Notes: a model not told the origin generated them from the letters alone. A DNA stretch of 64,000 bases from Maribacter stanieri (GCF_900112245.1 NZ_FOYX01000005.1:93945-157944); one strand, 5' to 3'. Shown: positions 25,393 to 35,330, numbered from the stretch's first letter. Program-made: numbers and translations.

Positions 25393-25409
25393 TTTGTTAC
25401 AGTTTGTTA
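25393..25409 (-). promoter_or_regulatory. Candidate ECF -35 motif, tandem copy
   Basis: The minus strand contains TAACAAACTGTAACAAAC, two TAACAAAC copies 10 bases apart. The proximal copy reads TGTAACAAA, identical to the motif at 6664-6672 before the other sigma gene, and lies 40 bases before the start codon. Confidence 0.45.
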
Positions 25410-25577
25410 GAATTAATATGATTTTATTCTTTATTTCTATTCTGTTTAATTTTTAAAATGATTCTTTTCACTTGGCACAAGAATTGAAATACATAGGTGC
25501 AAATGAAGGTGTTAAAAGCTATAATAGCTTAGTTTTCATTGCATTTACGGCATTTATGTATAATTTATAAAAATAAA

Positions 25578-25601
25578 ATTCTGTTGGTTTAATGACAGAA
25601 T
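25578..25601 (+). repeat. Inverted repeat just before lon
   Basis: ATTCTGT (25578-25584) and ACAGAAT (25595-25601) are perfect 7-base inverted arms separated by 10 bases, ending 9 bases before the lon start. It could be an operator or a leader hairpin covering the ribosome-binding region. Confidence 0.5.
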
Positions 25602-25610
25602 GACCGATAT

Positions 25611-28067
25611 ATGAGTATGGGAGATTCTAAATTTTCAAATTTTGACAACATGTCCTTACAGGGAATCGATCAAGATTCTGAGCTTATACCACTATTGACC
25701 CCAGAAGATGAGGAACAAATGAATAGTGAAACGCTACCAGAAACCTTACCGATTTTGCCTTTAAGAAATACAGTTCTTTTTCCTGGTGTAGTAATACCTA
25801 TTACTGCAGGAAGGGATAAGAGTATTCGTTTAATAAAAGATGCCAATAATGGTTCTAAAGTAATTGGCGTAGTATCTCAAAAAAACGAGGAAACTGAAAA
25901 TCCTGATGTACAGGATATTAATACTTTGGGTACAGTCGCAAAAATTTTGCGTGTTCTACAAATGCCAGATGGTAATACAACTGTAATCATTCAAGGTAAA
26001 AAACGTTTTGAGGTTGCAGAGGTGTTAACTAAAAAGCCTTATTTAACAGCTACAGTAAGGGAGACTAAAGAGATAAGACCTGAAAAGAACGATAAAGAGT
26101 TCATGGCTATTATTGAGTCGATCAAAGAATTGGCGCTGAAAATAATTAGGGATAACCCTAATATTCCTAGTGAGGCTTCATTTGCTATTAAAAACATTCA
26201 AAGCGATTCATTCCTTATAAACTTTGTTTCTTCTAATCTAAATTTAGATGTAAAAGCAAAACAAGATTTACTAGAAATAGGAAGCTTGCAAGAAAGAGCA
26301 TTGGCAACATTGAAATATATGAATGTTGAAATGCAGAAATTAGAGCTTAAGAATGATATTCAGTCTAAGGTTAGAAATGACCTGGACCAGCAGCAAAGAG
26401 AGTACTTTCTGCATCAGCAAATGAAAACCATTCAAGAAGAATTAGGTGGGGTTTCTTATGATGAGGAATTAGAGGAGATGAAAGTCAAATCTAAAAAGAA
26501 GAAATGGGGCAAGAAGGTAAGAGAGCATTTTGAGAAAGAACTATCAAAAATGAAGCGGATGAATCCGCAAGTGGCTGAATATTCGATCCAAAGAAACTAT
26601 CTAGATTTATTATTGGATTTACCTTGGAAATCGTATTCAAAAGATAAATTCGATTTAAAACGAGCACAAAGAATTCTAGATCGTGATCATTCTGGTTTAG
26701 AAGATGTTAAGAAGAGAATCATTGAGTATTTAGCGGTATTAAAGTTGCGAAACGATATGAAATCTCCAATTTTATGCTTGTACGGACCACCGGGTGTTGG
26801 CAAAACTTCATTGGGAAAATCTATTGCAGAAGCATTAGGTAGAGAGTACGTTAGAATGTCATTAGGTGGTTTACGTGATGAAGCTGAAATTAGAGGGCAT
26901 AGAAAAACCTATATTGGTGCTATGCCAGGTAGAATAATTCAAAGTCTTAAAAAGGCAGGTACATCAAATCCGGTTTTTATACTAGATGAGATAGATAAAT
27001 TATCGAATAGTAATCAAGGTGATCCATCTTCTGCAATGTTAGAAGTGTTAGATCCTGAGCAGAATAGCGATTTTCACGATAATTTTTTAGAGTTAGGTTA
27101 TGACCTTTCTAAAGTGATGTTCGTTGCTACAGCCAATAATTTAGGTAGTATACAGCCAGCATTGAGAGATCGTATGGAGATTATTCATGTAAGTGGATAT
27201 ACCATTGAGGAAAAGGTAGAAATAGCTAAAAAGCATTTATTGCCAAAACAATTGACTGAGCATGGTTTAGATACTAGCCACTTAAAAATTGGCAAACCAC
27301 AATTAGAAAAAATTGTGGAGGGTTATACCCGTGAATCTGGAGTTCGTTCTTTAGAGAAGCAAATTGCTAAAATGGTACGTTATGCAGCTAAATCTATTGC
27401 TACAGAGGAAGAATATGATAAAAAGGTAAGCAACGAAGATATTATTGAAATTTTGGGAGCACCCAAAATGGAGCGAGACAAATATGAAAACAATGAGGTT
27501 GCAGGTGTTGTAACTGGTCTTGCGTGGACAAGTGTAGGTGGTGATATTCTATTTATAGAATCGATACTTTCAAAAGGTAAAGGAACTATGAGTATTACCG
27601 GTAATCTTGGTAAGGTGATGAAAGAGTCGGCTACTATTGCAATGGAATACATAAAGTCTAATGCAGAAAGGTTTAATATTAATCCTACTGTATTTGAAAA
27701 TTACAATGTACATATTCACGTGCCAGAAGGAGCAACGCCAAAAGATGGGCCAAGTGCCGGTATAACCATGTTGACATCATTGGTTTCTTTATTTACTCAG
27801 AAACGTATTAAAAAGAGCTTGGCTATGACAGGTGAAATTACGTTACGTGGAAAGGTATTACCTGTAGGTGGAATCAAAGAGAAGATTCTAGCTGCTAAAA
27901 GAGCCCGTATAAAGGAAATTATTCTTTGTGCCGACAATGAGCGCGATATTAAGGAGATTAAAGAATCATACTTAAAAGGACTTACTTTTCATTATGTAAA
28001 AGAAATGTCTGAGGTTATAGATATTGCAATTACAGATGTTAAAGTAAAAAACGCCAAGGAGTTATAA
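25611..28067 (+). CDS. lon: ATP-dependent Lon protease
   Basis: Lon degrades misfolded and selected regulatory proteins in the cytoplasm. The N-terminal substrate-binding domain (about 45-245, with [19 protein letters not shown]) is followed by the coiled-coil region, the AAA+ ATPase with Walker [10 protein letters not shown] near residue 393 and Walker [10 protein letters not shown], and the C-terminal Ser-Lys protease domain with Ser715 in KDGPSAG and Lys758 in GGIKEK. The 818-residue length is normal for LonA. ATG 25611 and ATG 25617 are both possible starts. An inverted repeat ends 9 bases upstream. cmk follows after 28 bases. Confidence 0.97.
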   Translation: MSMGDSKFSNFDNMSLQGIDQDSELIPLLTPEDEEQMNSETLPETLPILPLRNTVLFPGVVIPITAGRDKSIRLIKDANNGSKVIGVVSQKNEETENPDVQDINTLGTVAKILRVLQMPDGNTTVIIQGKKRFEVAEVLTKKPYLTATVRETKEIRPEKNDKEFMAIIESIKELALKIIRDNPNIPSEASFAIKNIQSDSFLINFVSSNLNLDVKAKQDLLEIGSLQERALATLKYMNVEMQKLELKNDIQSKVRNDLDQQQREYFLHQQMKTIQEELGGVSYDEELEEMKVKSKKKKWGKKVREHFEKELSKMKRMNPQVAEYSIQRNYLDLLLDLPWKSYSKDKFDLKRAQRILDRDHSGLEDVKKRIIEYLAVLKLRNDMKSPILCLYGPPGVGKTSLGKSIAEALGREYVRMSLGGLRDEAEIRGHRKTYIGAMPGRIIQSLKKAGTSNPVFILDEIDKLSNSNQGDPSSAMLEVLDPEQNSDFHDNFLELGYDLSKVMFVATANNLGSIQPALRDRMEIIHVSGYTIEEKVEIAKKHLLPKQLTEHGLDTSHLKIGKPQLEKIVEGYTRESGVRSLEKQIAKMVRYAAKSIATEEEYDKKVSNEDIIEILGAPKMERDKYENNEVAGVVTGLAWTSVGGDILFIESILSKGKGTMSITGNLGKVMKESATIAMEYIKSNAERFNINPTVFENYNVHIHVPEGATPKDGPSAGITMLTSLVSLFTQKRIKKSLAMTGEITLRGKVLPVGGIKEKILAAKRARIKEIILCADNERDIKEIKESYLKGLTFHYVKEMSEVIDIAITDVKVKNAKEL

Positions 28068-28095
28068 ATTCTCTTTTCTTTATATTTATGTTAGA

Positions 28096-28791
28096 ATGAA
28101 AAAAATAACAATAGCAATTGACGGTTTCTCTTCTACAGGCAAGAGCACTTTAGCTAAACAATTAGCTAAGAAGTTACATTATATATATGTAGATACAGGT
28201 GCAATGTACCGCGCCGTAACCTTGTTTGCTATGAGGTCCGGGTTTATAGAGGAAGATAAAATTGATGAAGATTCATTGATTAAAACTTTAGATGATATAG
28301 ACTTAAAATTTGTTTTTAATTCAAATTTAGGTTTTGCCGAAATGTATTTGAATGGCGAAAATGTAGAGAAGGAAATAAGAACAATGTCCGTGTCTAAAAA
28401 TGTGAGTCAGATTTCTGTTATAGCAGCTGTGCGAGAGAAATTGGTAGCTATGCAACAAGCAATGGGTGTTGATAAAGGTATTGTTATGGATGGCAGGGAT
28501 ATTGGCACAGTGGTATTCCCAGATGCTGAACTTAAAATTTTTATGACAGCATCACCAGAGAAACGTGCGGTAAGGAGATATAAAGAATTATTGGATAGAG
28601 GAGAGGATATTGTTTATGCAGATATTCTGGAGAATGTTCAAAAACGAGATCATATTGATAGTAATCGTGCAATATCACCTTTAAAAAGAGCTGAAGACGC
28701 TATAGAGTTTGATAATAGTGATTTAGGTTTAGAAGATCAATTTCAAAGAATGTATGAACATTCCCTTCGAGTTATAGAAAGTCAAGCATAA
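28096..28791 (+). CDS. cmk: Cytidylate kinase
   Basis: It phosphorylates CMP and dCMP with ATP. The P-loop DGFSSTGKSTLAKQLA is at residues 8-23, the NMP-binding DTGAMYRAVTLF near 33 and the MDGRDIGTVVFPDAELKIFM region near 135. The length of 231 residues is typical. It lies 28 bases after lon and ends directly in a bidirectional terminator. Confidence 0.97.
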   Translation: MKKITIAIDGFSSTGKSTLAKQLAKKLHYIYVDTGAMYRAVTLFAMRSGFIEEDKIDEDSLIKTLDDIDLKFVFNSNLGFAEMYLNGENVEKEIRTMSVSKNVSQISVIAAVREKLVAMQQAMGVDKGIVMDGRDIGTVVFPDAELKIFMTASPEKRAVRRYKELLDRGEDIVYADILENVQKRDHIDSNRAISPLKRAEDAIEFDNSDLGLEDQFQRMYEHSLRVIESQA

Positions 28792-28826
28792 AAAAAGAGG
28801 TTAGCATTGCTAACCTCTTTTTTAAT
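28791..28826. terminator. Bidirectional rho-independent terminator between cmk and the LysM gene
   Basis: AAAAAAGAGGTTAG and CTAACCTCTTTTTT form a 14-base-pair stem around the loop CATTG. The A-run and T-run on both sides let it stop cmk transcripts and those of the convergent BON-LysM gene. Confidence 0.93.
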
Positions 28827-28840
28827 ATATATTATATATA

Positions 28841-29221
28841 CTAGTTGTTTGGAATAACCAATACTTGATCTGGATGAATAACATCTGGGTTTTTCAAAAC
28901 ACCAGTGTTAGCTTCAAATATAGCTTTGTACTTCATAGGATCACCATAGTAATGCTTAGCTATCTTACTTAAAGACTCACCACCCTTAACAACGTGTCTG
29001 TGATATACAGATTCATCTTCAACGGTAATATTAGCTTTTATATCAGAAGGACTTTCGCCACCTATTTGCTTAATTTTATCCCACATTAGGTCTTTTTCAT
29101 AAGGAGTTTTTGCTTGTCCTTTTATTTTAAGAACATCACCTTCAACAGTAACGTTACCGTCCTTTATACCTAATTGCTCACCTAAGTCTAAAAGACCTTG
29201 ATACTTCGCTTTAACACTCAT
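28841..29221 (-). CDS. BON-LysM protein, Kbp (YgaU)-like
   Basis: The 126-residue protein has a BON-like N-terminal domain (about 1-70, with DGNVTVEGDVLKIKGQAKTPYEK) and a LysM domain (about 75-124, HVVKGGESLSKIAKHYYGD, ending PDQVLVIPN). This two-domain layout without a signal peptide matches Kbp of Escherichia coli, a cytoplasmic K+-binding protein. Because the signal peptide is missing, peptidoglycan binding is unlikely despite the LysM fold. The K+-binding role is taken from the family only. Confidence 0.88.
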   Translation of the reverse strand: MSVKAKYQGLLDLGEQLGIKDGNVTVEGDVLKIKGQAKTPYEKDLMWDKIKQIGGESPSDIKANITVEDESVYHRHVVKGGESLSKIAKHYYGDPMKYKAIFEANTGVLKNPDVIHPDQVLVIPNN

Positions 29222-29331
29222 AATTATAATTTTTAATGGTTAATTTTATGCTTCTAAGTTACGCATATTTATAATATTTTATTCCAAAATCGTGCCATAA
29301 TCGATAAATGAATGAAACATAATTAGTTGAG

Positions 29332-29362
29332 TTGTCTAATTTAAATAAAATGATTATTTTTG
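29332..29362 (+). promoter_or_regulatory. Strong Bacteroidota promoter for rpsA
   Basis: TTG (29332-29334) and TATTTTTG (29355-29362) are separated by 20 bases, the best match to the -33/-7 consensus in the window. The predicted leader is about 115 bases long. Confidence 0.7.
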
Positions 29363-29365
29363 CAC

Positions 29366-29483
29366 ACCTTTTTCGCAAGGAAGTCAAGAGAGAAGGGATT
29401 AGATAAACAAATAATTATAACAACTTTCATAGTCGTTGCCTAAGTCTTGATAAGGTTATGAAATACAAATTATTAATCAGCAA
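29366..29483 (+). promoter_or_regulatory. Long 5' leader of rpsA, possible autoregulatory RNA
   Basis: The stretch between the promoter and the S1 start codon can form CCTT-TTTCGC-AAGG near its 5' end, and a GTCAAGA segment near 29383 is complementary to TCTTGAT near 29447. In other bacteria S1 represses its own translation through its leader. Folding and function here are inferred by eye. Confidence 0.4.
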
Positions 29484-31319
29484 ATGGCTGAAGAAAAAAC
29501 AAACGCAGAGGTAGAAGCTACTACTGAAGCAACACAACAAGCTGTTGAAACTCCACAGCAAGATCCACAAGAATTTTTAGAAAACTTTAATTGGGAAAAA
29601 TACGAGCAAGGAATTGAGCGTGTTGATGATTCTAAATTAAAGGAATTTGAAAGTTTAGTAGCCGAAAATTTCGTTGATACTGCCGATGAGGAAGTAGTTG
29701 AGGGAACGGTAGTTTATATCACAGATAGAGAAGCTATTATTGATATCAATGCAAAATCTGAAGGTGTAATTTCGTTAAACGAATTTCGTTACAACCCAGG
29801 TTTAAAAGTTGGTGACAAAGTAGAGGTATTGATCGATATTCGTGAGGATAAAAGTGGTCAATTAGTATTATCTCACAGAAAGGCGAGAACTATTATGGCT
29901 TGGGACCGTGTAAATGCGGCTCATGACAAAGAAGAAATCGTTAGTGGTTTTGTTAAATGCAGAACTAAAGGTGGTATGATCGTTGACGTATTTGGTATTG
30001 AAGCTTTCTTACCAGGTTCTCAAATTGATGTTAAGCCTATTCGTGATTATGATCAGTATGTTAACAAAACAATGGAATTCAAGGTTGTAAAGATCAACCA
30101 CGAATTTAAAAACGTTGTTGTTTCTCATAAAGCTCTTATTGAAGCTGATATTGAAGAACAGAAGAAAGAAATCATTAGCCAACTTGAAAAAGGACAAGTA
30201 TTAGAAGGTGTTGTTAAAAACATTACTTCTTACGGTGTCTTTATTGATCTTGGTGGTGTTGATGGTTTAGTTCACATTACTGACCTTTCTTGGAGCAGAA
30301 TCAACCACCCGAACGAGGTTGTTGAATTGGATCAGAAATTAAATGTTGTAATTCTTGATTTTGATGAAAACAAATCTAGAATACAATTAGGTCTTAAGCA
30401 ATTAGAGAAGCATCCTTGGGAAGCTTTATCTGATGAAATTAAGATTGGTGATAAAGTAAAAGGTAAAGTAGTTGTTATAGCTGATTATGGCGCATTCATC
30501 GAAGTTGTTGAAGGTGTTGAAGGTCTTATCCACGTTTCTGAAATGTCTTGGTCTACGCACTTGCGTTCTGCACAGGATTTCGTAAATGTTGGTGATGAGG
30601 TTGAAGCGGTTGTATTGACATTGGATCGTGAAGATCGTAAAATGTCTCTTGGTATCAAGCAATTGACTCCAGACCCTTGGACTGATATTACAACTAAATA
30701 TCCTGTAGCTTCTAAACATAAAGGTATTGTAAGAAACTTTACAAACTTTGGTGTTTTTGTTGAGCTAGAAGAAGGTATTGACGGTTTAATTTACATCTCT
30801 GATCTTTCTTGGACTAAGAAAATCAAGCATCCATCTGAGTTTACTAACGTAGGCGATACTTTAGAAGTTGAAGTATTAGAATTAGATGTTGAAGGTCGTA
30901 AGTTAAGTTTAGGTCATAAACAAACTACTGAAAACCCTTGGGATAAATATGAAACTGAATTCGCTTTGGGTACGGTTCATACGGCAACCATTTCTGATGT
31001 AGTTGATAAAGGTGCAACAATTGAATTTAACGAAGATATTACTGCATTCATTCCTCAACGTCATTTAGAGAAAGAAGATGGTAAGAAACTAGGTAAAGGC
31101 GATGAAGCTGAATTCAAGATTATTGAGTTCAATAAAGACTTCAAGCGTGTTGTAGCTAGTCATACTGCTATTTTCCGTGAAGAAGAACAACGTAATGTTA
31201 AGGCAGCTGTCAAAAGACAAGCGGCTAGCGCAGATGAAGCTAAGCCTACTTTAGGTGATGCTAACGATGCACTACAAGCGTTGAAAGATAAGATGGAAGC
31301 TGATTCTAAGAAGAAGTAA
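29484..31319 (+). CDS. rpsA: 30S ribosomal protein S1
   Basis: S1 binds mRNA at the ribosome and is especially important where Shine-Dalgarno pairing is weak, as in Bacteroidota. Six S1 repeats are visible: about 65-130, 145-210, 230-300 (VKNITSYGVFIDLGGVDGLV), 315-385, 405-470 and 490-555. An acidic, Glu/Gln/Thr-rich N-terminal extension and a charged Lys/Ala-rich tail flank them. The 611-residue length is usual for Flavobacteriia. Strong promoter, long leader and strong terminator indicate a highly expressed single-gene unit. Confidence 0.97.
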   Translation: MAEEKTNAEVEATTEATQQAVETPQQDPQEFLENFNWEKYEQGIERVDDSKLKEFESLVAENFVDTADEEVVEGTVVYITDREAIIDINAKSEGVISLNEFRYNPGLKVGDKVEVLIDIREDKSGQLVLSHRKARTIMAWDRVNAAHDKEEIVSGFVKCRTKGGMIVDVFGIEAFLPGSQIDVKPIRDYDQYVNKTMEFKVVKINHEFKNVVVSHKALIEADIEEQKKEIISQLEKGQVLEGVVKNITSYGVFIDLGGVDGLVHITDLSWSRINHPNEVVELDQKLNVVILDFDENKSRIQLGLKQLEKHPWEALSDEIKIGDKVKGKVVVIADYGAFIEVVEGVEGLIHVSEMSWSTHLRSAQDFVNVGDEVEAVVLTLDREDRKMSLGIKQLTPDPWTDITTKYPVASKHKGIVRNFTNFGVFVELEEGIDGLIYISDLSWTKKIKHPSEFTNVGDTLEVEVLELDVEGRKLSLGHKQTTENPWDKYETEFALGTVHTATISDVVDKGATIEFNEDITAFIPQRHLEKEDGKKLGKGDEAEFKIIEFNKDFKRVVASHTAIFREEEQRNVKAAVKRQAASADEAKPTLGDANDALQALKDKMEADSKKK

Positions 31320-31354
31320 TTTCTTATTATAGATCCTGATAAAGGATTAAAAGT

Positions 31355-31386
31355 AAAAGCCCGGATATATATCCGGGCTTTTTTAG
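31355..31386 (+). terminator. Rho-independent terminator after rpsA
   Basis: AAAAGCCCGGAT-ATAT-ATCCGGGCTTTT is a perfect 12-base-pair GC-rich stem followed by further T residues, 35 bases beyond the S1 stop. Confidence 0.96.
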
Positions 31387-31488
31387 TTTTCATTTAATCG
31401 GTTCCTATTAGGGTTCTAAGAAAATGAATTACTAGTGGAGAATTTAAAATGAATAGGACTTTGTATAATTTCTATTCGCTGTCTTTTA

Positions 31489-32742
31489 CTAATTGATTTT
31501 TCTCTTCACAAACCATAAATCTTCTAAGCTTAGGTTTAATGTAATAAGGTGGTAGTTTTCTTTGACTAGAACGTTTTGTAATAATCCTTTAGAGCCATAA
31601 CTATATGATAGGTTAATCATTGAATGCGTGCCTCTGCTTGTAGGTATACCAACACCTGCAGTAAAATTGTAACCTTCTACTTTACTATCGCCAATGGCTA
31701 AATATCCATTATCATAATTGTAGCCCAATCTGTAGCTTATTCTTTGACCATACTTATAACTAGAAGGGTCTTGAAGGTATTCTAATCCAAATGCATAAAT
31801 ATCTTGGTCTTGATAGTTGCCAATATTTTCAGATTGATCGGTGTCTGTCCAGAAGTTTTTCTTGTAATCTGCACTAAAAGTTATCTCTTCTATAGGTTTT
31901 ATACTCATCCCAAACCCAAGTTCTAAGGGTAGTTTAAAATCTGAAACATAATCAGAACTTTCATCTTCAACTGAAATATCTATTCCAGAAAGGGATTTAT
32001 TTACAGATCTTTTAAGGTTACCATTTAAACTTGTTGGTAATTGTGCAGTACCACCAATAGTAATTCTGTCATTGATGTCATATTGAAATCCAAAGCCTAG
32101 TCTCGCCCCACTATAGTTGGTTTTTTCTATAGATTCAAATGTGGTGGAACTGTAAATAAAAGATTCGGTTTCTTCAATATTTCCAAATAAAAACGAAGCA
32201 CTTAAGCCAAGTCTTAGTTTAGGTGTAAGTGAGTAACCAACATTAAGTTTAATTTCGTTTAGACCGCCCAATCCTGTAATGTTACTTTCAAAACTTTCTG
32301 TTGAACCTTCTATATTACTGCTAACTCCCAGAATAGAGTATCCAACGTCACTATAGGGTGTCATCGTAATACCTGCGCCTAAATTTTCCATTACTCTAAA
32401 TCCGAATGCAAGATTTGAGAAATTGACATTCGATTTTCCTTCGGAGGCAGATGAATTACTGTAATTATTATATTCACCTGTTACCCCAATATCATATAAA
32501 AATGAATTCTGTGGAACCAATGCGTAGTTAGCAGGATTTAAGTTATTAAGTTCATAGGGCGATTTTATCCCAATACCGCTGTAGCCCAAACTATTGAATT
32601 TGCCAATGCTGGTTTGGTTAATAACCCCTAAACCATATAATGAATATGGAGAACTCGTTAATGCCTCGGACTGGGCAAAAATATATTGAGAGCCTATTAC
32701 TAATAAGGTGATTGTACTAAATATAATTTGATTAATCTTCAT
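31489..32742 (-). CDS. Outer-membrane beta-barrel protein (FadL/OmpP1-like fold)
   Basis: A signal peptide (residues 1-23, ending YIFAQ) precedes a barrel of about 390 residues with many amphipathic strands (GARLGFGFQYDINDRITIGGTA, LPLELGFGMSIKPIEEITFSADY, ISYRLGYNYDNGYLAIG). The N-terminal SPYSLYGLGVINQ and the SLGYSGIGIKSPYELNNLNPA segments resemble those of the long-chain fatty acid transporter-type proteins of Bacteroidota. Its start overlaps the end of the DUF4270 lipoprotein gene by 11 bases, so the two are coupled and probably work together at the outer membrane. The transported substrate is not known. Confidence 0.8.
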   Translation of the reverse strand: MKINQIIFSTITLLVIGSQYIFAQSEALTSSPYSLYGLGVINQTSIGKFNSLGYSGIGIKSPYELNNLNPANYALVPQNSFLYDIGVTGEYNNYSNSSASEGKSNVNFSNLAFGFRVMENLGAGITMTPYSDVGYSILGVSSNIEGSTESFESNITGLGGLNEIKLNVGYSLTPKLRLGLSASFLFGNIEETESFIYSSTTFESIEKTNYSGARLGFGFQYDINDRITIGGTAQLPTSLNGNLKRSVNKSLSGIDISVEDESSDYVSDFKLPLELGFGMSIKPIEEITFSADYKKNFWTDTDQSENIGNYQDQDIYAFGLEYLQDPSSYKYGQRISYRLGYNYDNGYLAIGDSKVEGYNFTAGVGIPTSRGTHSMINLSYSYGSKGLLQNVLVKENYHLITLNLSLEDLWFVKRKIN

Positions 32743-34072
32743 CGTATATACCGTATGTTAATTCTAAAATTGTTTCGTTTTCGCCATTTCCATTTCCACT
32801 CATAATAAATCGATCAACAGAAGAATTATAATCTATAGGAAGTAATATTAATGCATCATCTATATCTCTGTCTTTTAATTGTAATTCTTCCAAATAATAA
32901 GCCAGCGATATTTCATAATAGATGTCATTGAATTCTTGATTGTCTCTGTTAAGAATGGCGTAAGATGTAGAGGTTAAGGTTTCCGTCAAATTATTGTTCT
33001 GGTCAACAACGTATACGGCAAGCGTGTCTCTAAGCTTTAAATGGTCGTCATAAGACTGTGCAACAGGTTTTATTTTAAGAACGCCATCCAGTATTGTTCC
33101 ATTACCAGGTATGTCATAAAGGCTGTTAATATGTGGAAACTGTACACGCATGGCTATACCTATACCAGATTCTATAAAGCTTTGGTTGTTAGAGTCGGCA
33201 CTTTCTAAATTTACTTTGCTATTGGTAAGCGTTTGCAGAGGGGCAATAGGATCATCTGCCGTAATTTTATTAAAAAATGGAATAGGGGATGTTGTTGCAT
33301 TTATTTGAATGTCCATATATTCTTGCACAGATTCATCTGCTGTATCTGTACTAAAATATAAACGTAGATAAGTGTTTTCGGAAGATTTAGAAAAGCCAAT
33401 AATAGAACCATTATCGGTGTCATCTGGTACAATACCAATTCCTTTAAAGTAATCTCTATACTCATCAGAATTTACAATGTTTTTTTCTTGTAGTCTAGAG
33501 AATACATCTGTACCAAAATCATCAACAAGGGTAATAGTAATTGAATCTCCAGCCAATGGTCTTGGGTAGTATTCTAAAAAACCTAAATCATCTTCATCAT
33601 AGCCAATGTTACTAGTATTGTAGAAGTAATCATCGCTTTCAGGCTTTAAGTTTTCGTTTATTTTTTTAATGTGTATTGTGTTCTTCTGTAGTGTGTCATT
33701 GTAATAATACTTATCATACCCTAATACCATAACAATACTATCAAATTCGGCTTCACTGTCAATAGTGTAGGTTTCTGGTAAAAACTGCATGTAGCTAGAT
33801 GCTGTTATGGATCCAAAAACGGAGTCTGTGTATTTACCGGTAAGTATTCTAGTAGATTCAGAAGTGGTAATACTATCAAACTTCATGGTAGAAGTACTGA
33901 CCGTCAATGTATCAACCAGTATAAGACGAATATTACTGTCTGTAAACGTTTCACCAGCTACAAATTCTGAATCATTATATATTTCACTGCTACAAGATAT
34001 TACAGCAATAGAGAGGAAACCGCCAAACATTATGATGTAGAGCGCACGTACTTTGTTTAGGAACACCTTCAT
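32732..34072 (-). CDS. DUF4270 family lipoprotein
   Basis: The signal peptide ends AVISC (Cys27), so the 446-residue product is a lipoprotein. The long beta-rich region begins with the DUF4270 features: TLTVSTSTMKFDSITTSEST, LTGKYTDSVFGSITASSYMQF and, in the second half, FPHINSLYDIPGNGTILDGVL. The family is restricted to Bacteroidota and has no proven function. It precedes and overlaps an outer-membrane barrel gene, so a shared surface complex is plausible. A -7 element 19 bases upstream supports ATG 34072. Confidence 0.85.
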   Translation of the reverse strand: MKVFLNKVRALYIIMFGGFLSIAVISCSSEIYNDSEFVAGETFTDSNIRLILVDTLTVSTSTMKFDSITTSESTRILTGKYTDSVFGSITASSYMQFLPETYTIDSEAEFDSIVMVLGYDKYYYNDTLQKNTIHIKKINENLKPESDDYFYNTSNIGYDEDDLGFLEYYPRPLAGDSITITLVDDFGTDVFSRLQEKNIVNSDEYRDYFKGIGIVPDDTDNGSIIGFSKSSENTYLRLYFSTDTADESVQEYMDIQINATTSPIPFFNKITADDPIAPLQTLTNSKVNLESADSNNQSFIESGIGIAMRVQFPHINSLYDIPGNGTILDGVLKIKPVAQSYDDHLKLRDTLAVYVVDQNNNLTETLTSTSYAILNRDNQEFNDIYYEISLAYYLEELQLKDRDIDDALILLPIDYNSSVDRFIMSGNGNGENETILELTYGIYDED

Positions 34073-34090
34073 TTAGAATTTAATTTTTAT

Positions 34091-34098
34091 CAAAACTA
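34091..34098 (-). promoter_or_regulatory. Putative -7 element for the DUF4270/barrel operon
   Basis: The minus strand reads TAGTTTTG (TAnnTTTG), 19 bases before ATG 34072. No clear -33 element. Confidence 0.4.
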
Positions 34099-34249
34099 AA
34101 TACCAAGTACGGTTGTAAAAACCTGAATAGACGAATCCCCAATGTTAAGGGATGAACTCAGTTATTTAAACTATTAATGAAATGTTTGTGTTGGTAGATG
34201 AAAAACTGGGTTTGGTATGTTAAAAACCAACCTTAATCTATTGTGTTTT

Positions 34250-34277
34250 TTGGACACTAAGGTCTCTAGTAGATTTG
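34250..34277 (+). promoter_or_regulatory. Putative promoter for the Kelch operon
   Basis: TTG (34250-34252) and TAGATTTG (34270-34277) with a 17-base gap resemble the -33/-7 consensus, 34 bases before ATG 34312. Confidence 0.5.
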
Positions 34278-34311
34278 AACCAGAAAAGAAAGAACCTTTA
34301 AACAAAAAATA

Positions 34312-35304
34312 ATGAATAAAAGAAAATCGTATGTGTACAAGATTACTGGAATGGCATTAATGGCCATGGTAATTACAAGTTGTTCAAGTGATGATGACGA
34401 TGACGATTTAGGCAACTGGGTAGATAAGTCTGTTTTTGATGGCAGTGCTAGAAGTAGTGTTTCTGGATTTACTATTGACAATGTTGGTTACATGGGAGTA
34501 GGTTATGACGGGGATGATTATTTAGCTTCATTTTGGGCTTATGATATAGAGGGAGACTACTGGTCACAGAAAGCGGATTTTCCTGGTGTTGCCAGAAACG
34601 CAGCGGTAGGTTTTGAAGTAGATGGTACTGGTTATATAGGTTCTGGTTATGACGGTGTTGATGAATTAACTGATTTCTATAGTTATAATACGGCAACCAA
34701 CACATGGACCGAGATTGCTTCTTTACCAACAGCAAGAAGAAGTGCGGTTGGTTTTGGTGCAAATGGTTTTGGCTTTGTGGGAACTGGTTATGATGGTGAG
34801 AATGATAGAAAAGATTTCTGGAAATATAACCCTGCAAATGATACATGGGTAGAATTAGTAGGTTTTGGGGGAAACAAACGAAGATCGGCAACCACATTTA
34901 CAATAGATGGTTTGGTGTATTTGGGTACCGGTGTTTCTAACGGAGTTTACTTAGATGATTTTTGGGTATTTGACCCTACAACAGAAAGCTGGACAAAGAA
35001 GTTAGACTTGGATGAGGAAGATGAGTATGCTGTAGAAAGAAGCAACGCTGTAGGATTTACGGTAAACGGATACGGTTATATAGCCTGTGGTGAATTAGGC
35101 GGTGCAACTAACACTGTATGGGAATACGACCCTTCTTCAGATGAATGGGATCAAAAAACTTCGTTTGAAGGGGCTACAAGACAAGATGCGATTGCTTTTT
35201 CTAATGGTAGTCGTGTGTTTATAGGTATGGGTAGAACAGGTACTTTATACTTAGATGATTTAGATGAATTCTTTCCTCTTGATGAATACGAAGAGGAAGA
35301 TTAA
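34312..35304 (+). CDS. Kelch-repeat beta-propeller lipoprotein
   Basis: A lipoprotein signal (MVITSC, Cys23 by my count) is followed by an acidic Ser-Asp run and about six Kelch repeats of some 48 residues, each with a Gly-Tyr-Gly or Gly-X-Gly strand, a Asp-Phe-Trp/Tyr-Tyr turn and a Trp (GYMGVGYDGDDY, GYIGSGYDGVDELTDFYSY, GFVGTGYDGENDRKDFWKY, YLGTGVSNGVYLDDFWVFD, GYIACGELGGATNTVWEY). It is probably a surface-exposed binding protein. Downstream are DUF4907, a LytS-like kinase and a LytTR regulator, with a terminator after this gene. Ligand unknown. Confidence 0.88.
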   Translation: MNKRKSYVYKITGMALMAMVITSCSSDDDDDDLGNWVDKSVFDGSARSSVSGFTIDNVGYMGVGYDGDDYLASFWAYDIEGDYWSQKADFPGVARNAAVGFEVDGTGYIGSGYDGVDELTDFYSYNTATNTWTEIASLPTARRSAVGFGANGFGFVGTGYDGENDRKDFWKYNPANDTWVELVGFGGNKRRSATTFTIDGLVYLGTGVSNGVYLDDFWVFDPTTESWTKKLDLDEEDEYAVERSNAVGFTVNGYGYIACGELGGATNTVWEYDPSSDEWDQKTSFEGATRQDAIAFSNGSRVFIGMGRTGTLYLDDLDEFFPLDEYEEED

Positions 35305-35330
35305 TTTTTCATAGTGAGTGCAATTGTTAA

